Source: Saccharothrix syringae (GTDB lineage: Bacteria; Actinomycetota; Actinomycetes; Mycobacteriales; Pseudonocardiaceae). Taken from it: 64,000 nt of DNA. The translations under genes were made by a program, and so were the position numbers. Shown piece after piece: positions 25,509-35,700 of the stretch (its first letter is position 1; each line of letters starts with the position of its first letter). The stretch lies in the NCBI RefSeq assembly GCF_009498035.1, contig NZ_CP034550.1, positions 930,001 through 994,000 of the forward strand. Direction: 5' to 3'. Below the pieces are notes generated by a model. That model had not been told where the DNA came from, did no database searches, and saw nothing but the letters and a program-made list of their open reading frames with translations.

Positions 25509-27149
25509 GTGTTGAGAAACTGGGGAGCGGCCGCGATCTGCGTGATCGCGTTGGGCACGAGCGCCGGCGTCGCGTCGGCGCAGCCGAGCAGCCCGGCCGG
25601 TCTGCCCGGGGCGGTCGGCGTCGACGTCCGGCTCAAGCTGGAGCGCGACGGCAGGCTGACCGTCACCGAGGTGGTCACAGTCCCCGAAGGGAAAACAGCC
25701 GATCGTGTGGTGCCGCTACGCATCGCAGTCGGCGACAACCGCGACCGCGTGTACGAGGTCTCCGACCCGGCCGTGACCGGCGAGGGTACCGCCACAGTGT
25801 CGGACGACCGGCTCTCCATCGCCCTCCGGGCGGGCACGTCCACCGTCACCTACTCCGTCGTCGGCACCGTCGCCCGGATCGGCGACACCCTGGAACTGCG
25901 CTGGCAGCCCGCGAGCGGCTGGAGCACCGCGCTGGACTCCGTCAAGGTCTCCGTGATCACCCCGGACGCCCCGCGGTCGGTGAACTGCCTGGCCGGCGAA
26001 CCGGGCACGGCCAAGCCGTGCACCACCGCCGAGCTGGGCGACGGGCGCGGCGTGCGGGCCACCGAGATCGGCCTGGACCCCGGCGACCGGGTCGACGTGG
26101 CGGTCGGCCTGCAGGAGGGCGCGGCGCCGCCCAACGCGCGCGTGGTGGAGACCTCCACCCTGGCGGCGGCGTTCGCGCTGACCCCGGCGACCGGCGCCGG
26201 GCTCGGCGCGCTGGTGCTGCTGCTGATCGGCGGCATGGTCGCCCTGTGGTACCTGCGCGGCCGCGACGCGCGGGCCCTGGAGGGCGAGGTCGGGCCGGTG
26301 GACGTGCTGGTCGCCGACGGCGCGGGGCGGGTGGCGTTCGCCTCGCCCGACGGCGTGCTGCCCGGGCAGGTCGGCACCGTGGTCGACGAGCACGTGGACG
26401 TGGTCGACGTGACCGCGACGATCGTGGACCTCGCGGTGCGCAACTACCTGTGGATCGAGGAGGTCGACGGGCTGGACTGGCGGTTCGTCCGCCGCAACCC
26501 GGCCGACCCGTCGCTGACGGGCTACGAGCGCGCCGTCTACGAGGCCCTGCTGCCCGACGGGGTCGACGCGGTGCTGCTGTCCGAGCTGCGCGGCCGGCGG
26601 ATCGACCTCACGCGCGTGCGGGACGAGCTGTACGCGGACGTGGTGGCCAAGAGCTGGTTCGCGCGGCGGCCGGACGCCGAGCGGACCCTGTGGTGGTGGG
26701 CCGGGATCGGGACCGCGGTGCTCGGCGCGGCGCTGACCGCGGTGTTGGCGCTGGTCGGCACGGGTGCGCTGTTCGGCCTCGTGGTGCTGGCCGCGGGGGT
26801 GGCGCTGGCCGTGGGCGCGCGCTCGATGCCCGCCCGGACCAGGCGGGGCAGCGCCCTGCTGGAGCACGTGCGCGGCCTGCGCGGGTACCTGCACGCGGCG
26901 ACGCCCCGGGACATCCCGGACGCGGACCGGGAGATGGTGTTCTCGCGGTCGCTGCCCTACGCGGTGGTGCTGGGCGAGACGGAGCGGTGGCTGGCGGCGT
27001 TCGCGGGGAGCCGGTCGGGGCTGTACTGGTTCGGCGAGGCCGAGCAGGGCGGTGACCTGCGGCGGTTCGCCCAGCGCTTCCCGACCTTCCTGGGCGCCCT
27101 GGACGGCGTCCTGGCGCAGGCGGGGCACCTGAGGTCGCTGCGCCACTGA
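25509..27149 (+). CDS. DUF2207-type membrane protein
   Basis: 546 residues. A signal peptide (ICVIALGTSAGVASA) precedes an extracellular immunoglobulin-like domain (VGVDVRLKLERDGRLTVTEVVTVPEG). A membrane helix at ~228-248 and a cytoplasmic DUF2207-like region (VLLSELRGRRIDL, IVDLAVRNYLWIEE) follow, with two more helices at ~395-440. DUF2207 proteins are widespread in actinobacteria, often fused to or near peptidases, and lack a defined role. The GTG at 25509 was chosen because it gives a clean signal peptide. The stop lies five bases before the right inverted repeat. Confidence 0.82.
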   Translation: MLRNWGAAAICVIALGTSAGVASAQPSSPAGLPGAVGVDVRLKLERDGRLTVTEVVTVPEGKTADRVVPLRIAVGDNRDRVYEVSDPAVTGEGTATVSDDRLSIALRAGTSTVTYSVVGTVARIGDTLELRWQPASGWSTALDSVKVSVITPDAPRSVNCLAGEPGTAKPCTTAELGDGRGVRATEIGLDPGDRVDVAVGLQEGAAPPNARVVETSTLAAAFALTPATGAGLGALVLLLIGGMVALWYLRGRDARALEGEVGPVDVLVADGAGRVAFASPDGVLPGQVGTVVDEHVDVVDVTATIVDLAVRNYLWIEEVDGLDWRFVRRNPADPSLTGYERAVYEALLPDGVDAVLLSELRGRRIDLTRVRDELYADVVAKSWFARRPDAERTLWWWAGIGTAVLGAALTAVLALVGTGALFGLVVLAAGVALAVGARSMPARTRRGSALLEHVRGLRGYLHAATPRDIPDADREMVFSRSLPYAVVLGETERWLAAFAGSRSGLYWFGEAEQGGDLRRFAQRFPTFLGALDGVLAQAGHLRSLRH

Positions 27150-27153
27150 TCGA

Positions 27154-27207
27154 CATCACCCGATAGAGATCTTGCCCCCGATCGAACACCCGTTCGACAA
27201 TTGACCC
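27154..27207 (-). repeat. Right copy of the 54-bp inverted repeat
   Basis: Reverse-oriented partner of 22752-22805. It starts just after the DUF2207 stop. If it acts as a promoter in the same sense as the left copy it would read antisense into the DUF2207 gene; the palindromic box could equally serve the M16 gene to the right. Confidence 0.85.
27182..27197. promoter_or_regulatory. Perfect LexA (SOS) box, right copy
   Basis: TCGAACACCCGTTCGA again fits TCGAAC-N4-GTTCGA exactly, with a spacer different from the left copy. It lies 260 bp upstream of the M16 peptidase ATG. Confidence 0.62.
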
Positions 27208-27457
27208 GTCCCGAGAACAACCCCGAACCCGCGTGAGGGGTGCGACAGCCGAAGCCGACCCGGTGCCCAAGCGCGTGGCTCCACCGGGAGGGTGGCTGGT
27301 AGGAGGGGCGGCGGTCCCGGGTGCGGCCGGGTCCGTCCGTGTCGTAGCGGTGGTCGGCCGGTCCGAACCCGGCCGGTTTGCGACGGGCGTACGAGGGCGG
27401 TGCGGCCGGCGGGTGACCTGCGGCCCGGGTGGCGGTTCGAACCCGTAGGCTGCGTTC

Positions 27458-28744
27458 ATGGCGCTACCGGAACTGCACAGGTTCACGCTCCCCAACGGCC
27501 TGCGGGTGGTGTTCGCACCAGACCGCAGCGCCCCGGTCGTCGGGGTGAGCGTGCACTACGACGTGGGCTTCCGCTCCGAACCGGAGGGGCGGACGGGGTT
27601 CGCGCACCTCTTCGAGCACCTGATGTTCCAGGGCAGCGAGAGCCTGGAGAAGCTCGCGCACTTCCGGCACGTGCAGTCCTCGGGCGGCACGTTCAACGGC
27701 TCCACGCACCCCGACTACACCGACTACTACGAGGTGCTGCCGTCGGCGGCACTGGAGCGGGCGCTCTTCCTCGAAGCGGACCGCATGCGGGCGCCGAAGA
27801 TCACCGAGGAGAACCTGCGCAACCAGATCGACGTGGTGAAGGAGGAGATCCGACTCAACGTCCTGAACCGGCCGTACGGGGGGTTCCCCTGGATCCTCCT
27901 GCCACCGGTCCTGTTCCAGACCTTCCCGAACGCGCACAACGGCTACGGCGACTTCACCGACCTGGAGAACGCCACCGTGGACGACTGCGCCGCGTTCTTC
28001 GACACCTACTACGCGCCGGGCAACGCCGTGCTGACGGTGGCGGGCGACTTCGACCACGAGGAGGCGAAGGCGCTCGTCGAGAAGCACTTCGGTGACGTGC
28101 CCGCCCGCCCGGTGCCGTCCCGGCCCTCGTTCGCCGAGGCGGCGCCGAGGGGCGAGGTGCGCGCCGAGCACACCGACCAGCACGCGCCGATGCCCGCCAT
28201 CGCCTTGGGCTACCGCGTCCCGGACCCGGTGAACGAGGTGGAGGGCTACCTCGCCTACCTGGTCCTGGCCGGAGTGCTGACCGACGGCGACGGGTCGCGG
28301 CTGCAGCAGCGGCTGGTGCACCGCGACGGCATCGTGGTGGACGTCGGCGCCGGGTGCGGTCTGTTCGGGCCGCTGGAGGCGCGCGACCCCGACACGTTCA
28401 GCATCACCGCGATCCACCCGTCGGAGGTGACCGCCGAGCAGGTCATCGCGGCGGTGGACGAGGAGCTGCTGCGGTTGGCCGAGGAGGGTCCGACCGCGCA
28501 GGAGCTGGCGAAGGTCACCGCGCGGTGGGTGTCGACCATGCACCGCGAGCACGACCGGCTGACCAGCCGGACGCTGGGCCTCGGGTCGGCCGAACTGCTG
28601 TTCGGGCGGGCCGAGCTGCTGTACGAGCTGCCGGAGAAGCTGTCCGGCATCACCACCGACGAGGTCGCCGCGGCGGCCAAGGCGCTGCGGCCGGACTCGC
28701 GCGCCGTCCTGATCCTCAACCCGGCAAGTGGAGGTAACGAGTGA
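27458..28744 (+). CDS. M16-family zinc peptidase (active subunit)
   Basis: 428 residues with the inverzincin motif H50-L-F-E53-H54 in GFAHLFEHLMFQGS. A downstream acidic pair (VKEEIRLNV, near residue 130) carries the third zinc ligand. The protein follows the two-domain M16 plan. No signal peptide, so cytoplasmic. Its stop overlaps the start of a second, zinc-less M16 gene, so they probably assemble as a heterodimer like other bacterial M16 pairs. Substrate unknown. ATG start; the 250 bp upstream hold no gene I can support. Confidence 0.9.
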   Translation: MALPELHRFTLPNGLRVVFAPDRSAPVVGVSVHYDVGFRSEPEGRTGFAHLFEHLMFQGSESLEKLAHFRHVQSSGGTFNGSTHPDYTDYYEVLPSAALERALFLEADRMRAPKITEENLRNQIDVVKEEIRLNVLNRPYGGFPWILLPPVLFQTFPNAHNGYGDFTDLENATVDDCAAFFDTYYAPGNAVLTVAGDFDHEEAKALVEKHFGDVPARPVPSRPSFAEAAPRGEVRAEHTDQHAPMPAIALGYRVPDPVNEVEGYLAYLVLAGVLTDGDGSRLQQRLVHRDGIVVDVGAGCGLFGPLEARDPDTFSITAIHPSEVTAEQVIAAVDEELLRLAEEGPTAQELAKVTARWVSTMHREHDRLTSRTLGLGSAELLFGRAELLYELPEKLSGITTDEVAAAAKALRPDSRAVLILNPASGGNE

Positions 28745-30129
28745 GCGCCCCGACCAAGCACCGCAGCGCCGAGGAGATCGGCCGTACGGCGCTCGGGCCT
28801 CGCCCGTTCCCGGAGCTGGGCGAGCAGCGGGCGGCGGCCGACCTGGACAGCGTGGACACGACGCTGGCCAACGGCCTGCGGGTGATCGCGGTGCGCCGGT
28901 CCTCGGTGCCGCTGGTGGAGCTGCGGCTGCGGATCCCGTTCGCGGACCCGGCCACGTCGAGCACCGGCTCGGCGCACGCGGCGCGCGCCGAGGTGCTGGC
29001 GAACACGGTGCTGACCGGCACCGCCACCCGCAGCCGGGTGGACGTCGACACCGAGCTGGCGCTGGTCGGCGGCGAGCTGGACGCGGTGGTGGACCCGGAG
29101 CGGCTGGCCTTCTCCGGCAACGCGCTGGTGACCGGCCTCGACACGCTGCTGGACGTGCTGCGGGACGCGCTGACCGGGGCGACATACCCGAACGAGGAGG
29201 TCGAGCGGGAGCGCGGCCGGCTGGTCGAGCGCATCCGGCTGGCGCGGTCGCAGCCGAACGTGATCGCGCGGGAGGCGTTGCAGCGCCACCTGTACGGCGA
29301 CCACCCGTTCGCCAAGGAGATGCCCGAGGCGGACGAGGTCGCGGTCGTGACGCGGGACGACGTGCGGGCGCTGCACGCGGCGGCCGTCCTGCCGCGCGGG
29401 GCGGTGCTGGTGGTCGTCGGCGACCTGGCGCCGGACGCGGCGGTGCGCGCGGTCGAGGGCGCGCTGGGCGGCTGGACCGGCGAGGGCACCGCGGTGGCGC
29501 TGTCGCCGCTGCCGGTGGTGCGCGGCGGCGACCTGCTGCTGGTGCACCGGCAGGGTGCCGTGCAGTCGCAGATCCGGCTGGCCGCGCGCGGCCTGGAGCG
29601 CACCGACGAGCGGTACCCGGCGCTGCAGCTGGCGAACCTGGTGTACGGCGGGTTCTTCTCCTCCCGGCTGGTGGAGAACATCCGCGAGGACAAGGGCTAC
29701 ACCTACCACGCGCGGTCGCACCCGGAGTTCACGCCGGGCGGTGCCACGCTGCTGGTCGACGCCGACACGGCGAGCGAGGTCACCGCGGCGGCGCTGCTGG
29801 AGACCCGCTACGAGCTGGCCCGGATGGGCCTGGTGCCGCCGACGGAGGCCGAGGTCGACACCACGCGCCGGTACGCCATCGGGTCGCTGCTGACCTCGAC
29901 GTCGTCGCAGGGCGGGCTGGCGTCGTTCCTGGTGAACCTCGCCGGCCTCGGGCTGGGCGTGGACTGGTTCCTCGGGCACCCGGAGCGGCTGGCCGCGGTC
30001 ACCGTCGAGCAGGTCGCCGAGGTGGCGCTGGAGTTCTTCGCGCCCAGCGCGTTCACCGGCGTGGTGGTGGGCGATGCCGAGCAGCTGTCCCCGAAGCTGC
30101 GGGCCCTGGGCGGTGTGACCCTGCCGTGA
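28741..30129 (+). CDS. M16-family peptidase-like subunit lacking the zinc site
   Basis: 462 residues, homologous in plan to the upstream gene (TLANGLRVIAVRRSSVPLVEL, VYGGFFSSRLVENIREDKGY). The HxxEH motif is missing: the matching region reads SAHAARAEVLANTV. The conserved arginine/tyrosine region (SRLVENIREDKGYTY) that helps bind substrate is kept. This is the usual partner of an active M16 subunit. GTG start overlaps the upstream stop (GTGA), and its own stop overlaps nudC (GTGA). Confidence 0.88.
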   Translation: MSAPTKHRSAEEIGRTALGPRPFPELGEQRAAADLDSVDTTLANGLRVIAVRRSSVPLVELRLRIPFADPATSSTGSAHAARAEVLANTVLTGTATRSRVDVDTELALVGGELDAVVDPERLAFSGNALVTGLDTLLDVLRDALTGATYPNEEVERERGRLVERIRLARSQPNVIAREALQRHLYGDHPFAKEMPEADEVAVVTRDDVRALHAAAVLPRGAVLVVVGDLAPDAAVRAVEGALGGWTGEGTAVALSPLPVVRGGDLLLVHRQGAVQSQIRLAARGLERTDERYPALQLANLVYGGFFSSRLVENIREDKGYTYHARSHPEFTPGGATLLVDADTASEVTAAALLETRYELARMGLVPPTEAEVDTTRRYAIGSLLTSTSSQGGLASFLVNLAGLGLGVDWFLGHPERLAAVTVEQVAEVALEFFAPSAFTGVVVGDAEQLSPKLRALGGVTLP

Positions 30130-31076
30130 GCTTCGACCTGGTGGAGCTGCCGGCCCTGTCGCGGTTCACCGTCGACCGCCGGGAGCCGCTGCGCGGTGAC
30201 CGGCAGCGCATCGCGCAGCTGTGGCCCAAGGCGCGCGTCCTCACCATCGACGCGCACGGCCGGACGTTGGTGGCCGACCGGGGGACGCGCCTGGTCGACC
30301 GCCCCGCCACCGACTTCGGCGACGCGCCGCCCGACACCGCCGTGCTGCTCGGCGAGCAGGACGGCGTGGCGTACTGGGCGGTGCCGCGGACCGAGGACGA
30401 GACGGACGTCGTGGCGCCACCCGGCCGGGCGTGGTTCCGGCCCGAGCTGACCGACGAACCGCAGTGGCTCGACCTGCGGGCCGTCGGCGCGCTGCTGGAC
30501 GACACCGGCGCCGGGCTGTTCACCTCGGCGGTGGCGCTGTTCCACTGGCACCGCTCGGCGAGGTTCTGCTCCGCGTGCGGCGGGCGGACGGAGTCGGTGA
30601 AGTCGGGGTGGGCGCGGGTCTGCGAGCAGTGCGGGCGCGAGGAGTACCCGCGCACCGACGCGGCCGTGATCTGCCTGGTGCACGACGGCGCCGACCGGGT
30701 CCTGCTGGCCCGCGGCGAGGGGTGGCCCGAGGGGCGGTACTCGGTGCTGGCCGGGTTCGTCGAGGCGGGCGAGTCGCTGGAGGCGTGCGTCGCGCGGGAG
30801 ATCGAGGAAGAGGTCGGCGTCGTGGTGGGCGGGATCCGCTACCTCGGCAGCCAGCCGTGGCCGTTCCCGCGGTCGCTGATGGTGGGCTTCGAGGCGGTGG
30901 CCGACCCGGGCGAACCGCTGCGCCTCGCCGACGGTGAGATCGCCCAGGCCAAGTGGGTCGACCGCGTCGACGTGCGGCGGGCGCTGGCCGAGCCGGGCAG
31001 CGTGCCGGACCTGCTGCTCGCGCCGGGGGCGTCCATCGCCTACCGGATGATCCAGTCCTGGGCGGCCGCCGGGTAG
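30126..31076 (+). CDS. nudC: NADH pyrophosphatase NudC
   Basis: 316 residues. Zinc ribbon with cysteines 148, 151, 166 and 169 (FCSACGG and VCEQCG). Nudix box from G210 through REIEEEVG (~210-232). The NADH-specific SQPWPF motif sits at 242-247. NudC hydrolyses NADH/NAD+ and can remove NAD caps from RNA. In mycobacteria it lies beside the K+ channel and adnAB genes; here the two-component, zinc-peptidase/DUF2207 and M16 genes lie between. GTG start overlaps the M16 stop by four bases. Confidence 0.95.
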   Translation: MSFDLVELPALSRFTVDRREPLRGDRQRIAQLWPKARVLTIDAHGRTLVADRGTRLVDRPATDFGDAPPDTAVLLGEQDGVAYWAVPRTEDETDVVAPPGRAWFRPELTDEPQWLDLRAVGALLDDTGAGLFTSAVALFHWHRSARFCSACGGRTESVKSGWARVCEQCGREEYPRTDAAVICLVHDGADRVLLARGEGWPEGRYSVLAGFVEAGESLEACVAREIEEEVGVVVGGIRYLGSQPWPFPRSLMVGFEAVADPGEPLRLADGEIAQAKWVDRVDVRRALAEPGSVPDLLLAPGASIAYRMIQSWAAAG

Positions 31077-31397
31077 GGCTTCGCGGCGAACCGGACGGGG
31101 TGTGACCAGACCGGGTTGAGCCAGGCCGGGGTGACTTGGCCGGGTCGGCCCGGTCTCGGTCGGTGTCGTCCCGGTCGGGTGCGGGCTGTGCCGGCTTGCT
31201 CGGGCCGGCTTGCTCGGGCGCGCGCCGGGGGTGCGGGTCGTGCAGGCGCGCCTCGCGGGGGCTCTCGCGGTCTCTGGCGGGTGGTTCGGGCCGGGAGCAT
31301 CGGCGGCGCGCGGCGAATCAGGTACCTGCGGGGGCGCGCGGGGGATAACGTCGTGTGTCCACCGCGCCCTTGTGGCAGGACTTCGCCAACTCGCCCG
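31077..31397. other. Intergenic region upstream of the ROK gene
   Basis: 321 bp without a gene I can support. It contains a perfect 14-bp tandem duplication (CCGGCTTGCTCGGG at 31191-31204 and 31205-31218) in GC-rich, low-complexity sequence, and GGATAAC near 31350 as a possible -10 for the ROK gene. Confidence 0.55.
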
Positions 31398-32600
31398 ATG
31401 GGGGTCGCCGTGCACCGCAAGCTGACCGTGCGCGACCTGCGCACCGGCAACCGGGCGCGGGTGCTGCGCGCGCTGTACTTCGACGAGCCGCGCAGCCGGC
31501 AGGAGCTGGCCGGCAGCACCGGGCTGAGCCAGGCGTCGGTCAGCAACGTCGTCGGCGAGCTGATCTCCGAGGGCGTCGTGGTGGAGGCCGGGCAGGTCGA
31601 CTCGGACGGCGGGCGGCCGCGGGTGCTGCTGCGGGTCAACCCCGCGCACACGGCGGTGGTCGGCGTCGACGTCGGCGAGACCCACGTGCTGGTTGAGGTG
31701 TTCGACCTGACCCTGCGCCGCCGCGCCGAGGCCACGTTCCCGATGGAACCGGACGCGCACTCGATCGACGAGGTCGCCGCGCGGGTCCTCGACGGGCTGG
31801 ACCGGTGCCTGCGCGACAGCGGGGCCCGGGACGTGCTCGGCGTAGGCATCGGCGTGCCCGGGTTCGTCGAGCGGGGGCTGGTGTACGCGCAGACCGTGGG
31901 GTGGCACGGCGTCGCCCTGGAGCGGATGCTGCGCGCGGGCACCGACCTGCCGCTGTTCCTGGACAACGGCGCGAACACGCTGGGCCAGGCCGAGGTGTGG
32001 TTCGGCGCGGGGCGCGGCACGGGTGACGCGGTGGTGGCGCTGATCGGGTCGGGCGTCGGCGCGAGCGTCATCGCCGACGGCGTGCTCTACCGCGGTTCGT
32101 CGGGCGGTGCGGGGGAGTGGGGTCACACGACCGTCGCCCTCGACGGCCGGCCCTGCCGGTGCGGCGCGCGGGGGTGCCTGGAGGCGTACATCGGCGCGTA
32201 CGGCGTGGTCGAGCGGTACCGGGCGGTCAGGCCGGACGTGCCCGTCGAGCAGGAGGCGGCGTTAGCGGCGCTGGTCGCGGACGGGTCGGCGGCCGCGCGG
32301 GGCGTGCTCGCCGAGACCGCCTGCTACGCGGGGCTGGGCGTGGCGAACCTGATCAACCTGTTCAACCCGGCGCGGGTGATCGTCGGCGGGTGGGCCGGGC
32401 TGCTGCTCGGCGCGCGAATCCTGGACGACGTGCGTGCCGAGGCGTCGCGCCACGCCCTGCACCGGTCGTTCGAGCAGGCGTCGATCACGTTGTGCGAGCT
32501 GGGGCCCGAGTCGGTGGCGCTGGGCGCGGCGACGCTGCCGGTGGCCGACTTCCTCGCCGGGGGCGGGGTGCGGCGCACCGCGCCCAGCCGGGTGGGCTGA
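31398..32600 (+). CDS. ROK-family transcriptional regulator
   Basis: 400 residues. An N-terminal winged helix-turn-helix (about 18-64: SRQELAGSTGLSQASVSNVV) is followed by a ROK sugar-kinase-like fold with VVGVDVGETHVLVEVFD and IGSGVGASVIADG. The zinc motif is CRCGARGCLE. Such proteins (NagC/Mlc/XylR types) repress carbohydrate genes and respond to sugars. No transporter or sugar operon is adjacent, so the target is unknown. ATG at 31398 begins the family N-terminus. Convergent with the SMC cassette. Confidence 0.88.
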   Translation: MGVAVHRKLTVRDLRTGNRARVLRALYFDEPRSRQELAGSTGLSQASVSNVVGELISEGVVVEAGQVDSDGGRPRVLLRVNPAHTAVVGVDVGETHVLVEVFDLTLRRRAEATFPMEPDAHSIDEVAARVLDGLDRCLRDSGARDVLGVGIGVPGFVERGLVYAQTVGWHGVALERMLRAGTDLPLFLDNGANTLGQAEVWFGAGRGTGDAVVALIGSGVGASVIADGVLYRGSSGGAGEWGHTTVALDGRPCRCGARGCLEAYIGAYGVVERYRAVRPDVPVEQEAALAALVADGSAAARGVLAETACYAGLGVANLINLFNPARVIVGGWAGLLLGARILDDVRAEASRHALHRSFEQASITLCELGPESVALGAATLPVADFLAGGGVRRTAPSRVG

Positions 32601-32699
32601 CCGTCAGGGGCCGACCGCCGGAAGGCCGACCGGTGAGGGGCTGACCGGTGAGGCCGGCTGCCGAACCCCCGAACCCGCGCGGGGCGCGGCCGTGCCCGA

Positions 32700-32723
32700 C
32701 CACCGCCCGCCGGCGGGCGGTGG
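32700..32723. terminator. Perfect 24-bp palindrome between ROK gene and SMC gene
   Basis: CCACCGCCCGCC followed immediately by its reverse complement GGCGGGCGGTGG. It lies between two convergent genes and ends 22 bp from the SMC gene stop. Best read as a shared transcription terminator. Confidence 0.6.
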
Positions 32724-32744
32724 CCCGGTGAGGGGTCGGCCCGG

Positions 32745-35700
32745 TCAGGGGTCGACCCGGTCGAGCGCGGCGCCGTCCCACGTCGTCTGGATGCACGCGA
32801 CACCACGCCCGTTGCGCGGGCGCAACACGTCGTAGATGTGCATGCGCGGGATCTTGTCGGACACGCCCCACCCGCTGGGCCAGGTGATCACCCAGTCCAT
32901 GTCGAGGTCGACCAGCAGGCCGAGCATGCGCGCGATCGTCGGGTCGTCCAGCCGCTCGAACGCCTCGTCGAGCAGCACCAGCCGCAGCGGCGAGAAGTCG
33001 TCGCTCACCGCGTCGTAGAACGAGGCCGCCGCGGCGAACAGCGTGACGTAGGAGATCAGCCGCGTCTCACCCGACGACAGCTGCCGCAACCGGCGTTCGC
33101 GCGGCCCGCCGTCCGGCCCGGTGTCGGCGACCGTGACGGTGAACTGGTGCCACGTCCGGTAGTCCAGCGCCCTGGCCAGGACCTCGGCGTAGCTGCCGGT
33201 GTGGGCGTCCCGCTCCTGCTCGATCCGCTCGGTGAACACCTTGCGCAGGGTCGCGTCCTGCTCCGGGTCGCGCTCGGCGTAGGGCAGGCGGACCAGGGCC
33301 AGGGCGTCGCGGGTCTCCTCGTCCAGCGCGGCCGAGTACCGCCACGCCAGCTTGACGTGCACGCCCTGGCTGGACTTGGCCCGGGCCAGGACCTCGTTCA
33401 TCCGCTTGCACAGGTCCTCGGCCACCGCGATCTGCCCGCGCAGCCACTCGGCCAGGTCGCGGATCAGGTAGTCGGCGAAGATGCCCTGGTAGCGGTCGTC
33501 CAGGAAACCCCGCTGCTCGACCAGCTTCTCCGTCACCCGGCGCGCCGCGGTGGCGACCGGCCGGGCGCCCTCCTCGCCGGTGACCATCACCGTCAGCAGC
33601 CCCGCGTGCTGGTCGGCCGCGATGTCGTGGCTGCCGGCCAACGACGTCTGCAGCGCCTGCAGCCTGGCGATCACGGTCGCCTCGCTCGCGCCGCGCCGGT
33701 CGGCCCCGAGCAGCGCGGCGCGCACCGACGTCACGTCCGCGGGCACGTCCGGCAGCGCGGCCGCCACGATGCCCGGCGCCCCGACGGTCGCCCGGAAGTG
33801 CTCGGCCGCGCGGTCCGCCGCCCCCCGCGCCTGGTCGAGCTGTTCGGCCGTGGTCTCCAACTGGGCGGACAACTTCGCGGCCTGCTCGCGGGCGGACGTG
33901 ACGTCCTCCCGCAAACCCTTGATCTCCGCGCGCATCTCCCGCCGCGAACGCTCCAAATCGGACAGTTGTCCGGCGATTTCGCGGGCCTCGCCGCCGATGG
34001 CGTCGGTCAGCTCGGCCAGCGCCGAGGACTGCGTCGCGTAGTCCAGGCACCGCGCCTCGGCCTCCTCCTCGGCCACCACGCGATCCGCCACCGCCGCGTG
34101 GTAGCGGTGACCGGCGTCGGTCAGGTCCGCCACCGTGCCCCGGCACTGGCGACCCAGCACGTCACCCAACCGGTCGGCGGCACGCCGGGCCTCGGCGGCG
34201 GCGTTGCGGGCCTCGCGCAGGCCCTCGGTCGTCGAGGGCAGCCCGGCGTCACCGGCCTGCCGGACCAGCGCGGCGCGCGCCGCCTCGCAGCGGGCCTCGA
34301 CCTGCTCCAACTCGCTCCGCAGCTCCTGCGCGCGCCGGGCCGAGCGGTCGGCGCTCTCCTGCGCGGCGTTGAGCCGGCCGTGGCGGGTCACCAGCTCGCG
34401 GTCGGTGGGGAACCGGTCCAGGTGGGCCTCCCACGCCTCGACCGAGGCGCGCGCCGCGGCGAGGTCGCGCTCGACCTCGCCCAGGTCCGCGCGCAGGGCC
34501 GCCAGCTCGTCCTCCAGCTCGGCGATCCGGCGGCGGCGGGCCGCTTCGCGCACGCCGGCGCCGATGAACTCGGCGACGTCCTTGTGCCACGCGCCCGCCA
34601 GCACGCCCGCCCGCCAGCTGCCGTCGGTCGCCACCGCGAAGGTGCCGCGGTCCAGCGAGACCGACGCGAGCAGGCCGGCCACGACCGACTCGGGCACCGG
34701 CGAGCCCGGCTCGATCTCCGGGACCAGCACCGAGGCCAGCGACGGGCCCGGCACCGGGGGGCCGACCACCGCGATCACGTCACCGCCGGCTGCGTGGCCG
34801 GGGGCTGCGTGGCCGGGTGTCGCCTGGCTGGCGACTGCGTGGCCGGGTGCTGCCTGACCAGGGGCCGCGTGCCCGGCTGCTGCGTGGCCGGCGGTCACGT
34901 GGCCGGCGGCCGTTGCCGTGGTGGCGGTGGCCGTGACCGCGCTGCCGGTGGCCGTTGCCGTCGCGGCCGTGGTGGGGCTGGTCGCTGCGGCGGTGCCGGT
35001 GGTCGTGGTGGTGGCTGTGTTGTCGGGTGGGGCTGCTGCGTCGTCGGCCGCGCTGCGGGCGGTCGTGGTCGGGGTCGAGGTGGTCGTGGTCGGGATGGGC
35101 GGGGTGGTTTCGGCGTCCGATTCTCTCAACCGATGATCGGTAACGCCGTTTCCGTACATCTTCGGAGCCACTTCACCCGAAGGTGTGACCCAGGCGTCCA
35201 GGAGTCCCGACGCCTCCAGGGCCGCCTCCAACCCGGCCCGCTCCTCCGCCGACACCGACTGGTGGAAGTCAACCAGGCGGTAGAACGGCGCGCCCGTCGA
35301 AACGTCCCGCTCCGCCGACGCGAACCGCCCGCGCTCGGGCACCCGGGACGTCCCCGACCGCAGCGCCGCCAGCTCCGCGTCCCGCTCGTCGATCGCCCCC
35401 GCCAACGCGGCCCGGCGCTGCGCGACCGCGTGCGCCGCCTCCCGCGCCACCGCCAGCGGGGGGCCCGCCCACTCGCGCGCGGCACCGGCGAGGGCTCGCG
35501 CGGCGGCCGGGTCGACCGATGCGGGCAGGGCCAGGTCGTCGGTCGGCTGGGGGGTCGCGGGGGCCGCCGTGCGCCACGCGTCGACCTCCGCCAGCCACGC
35601 CTGGGCCACCTCGGCCAGTTCCCGCGCCTCCCGGTCGCGCAGCGCGGCGGCCTCGGTGGCGGCCTCCCCGGCATCCCGCGCGGTCTGCCGCAGCACGTCC

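Noticed and set aside
27233..27448. 71-codon open frame before the M16 gene
   Set aside because: Low-complexity glycine/arginine/valine product, no supporting motif; the space is better read as promoter DNA.
28741..30129. Second active M16 peptidase
   Set aside because: The HxxEH zinc motif is missing, so it is called as a non-catalytic partner.
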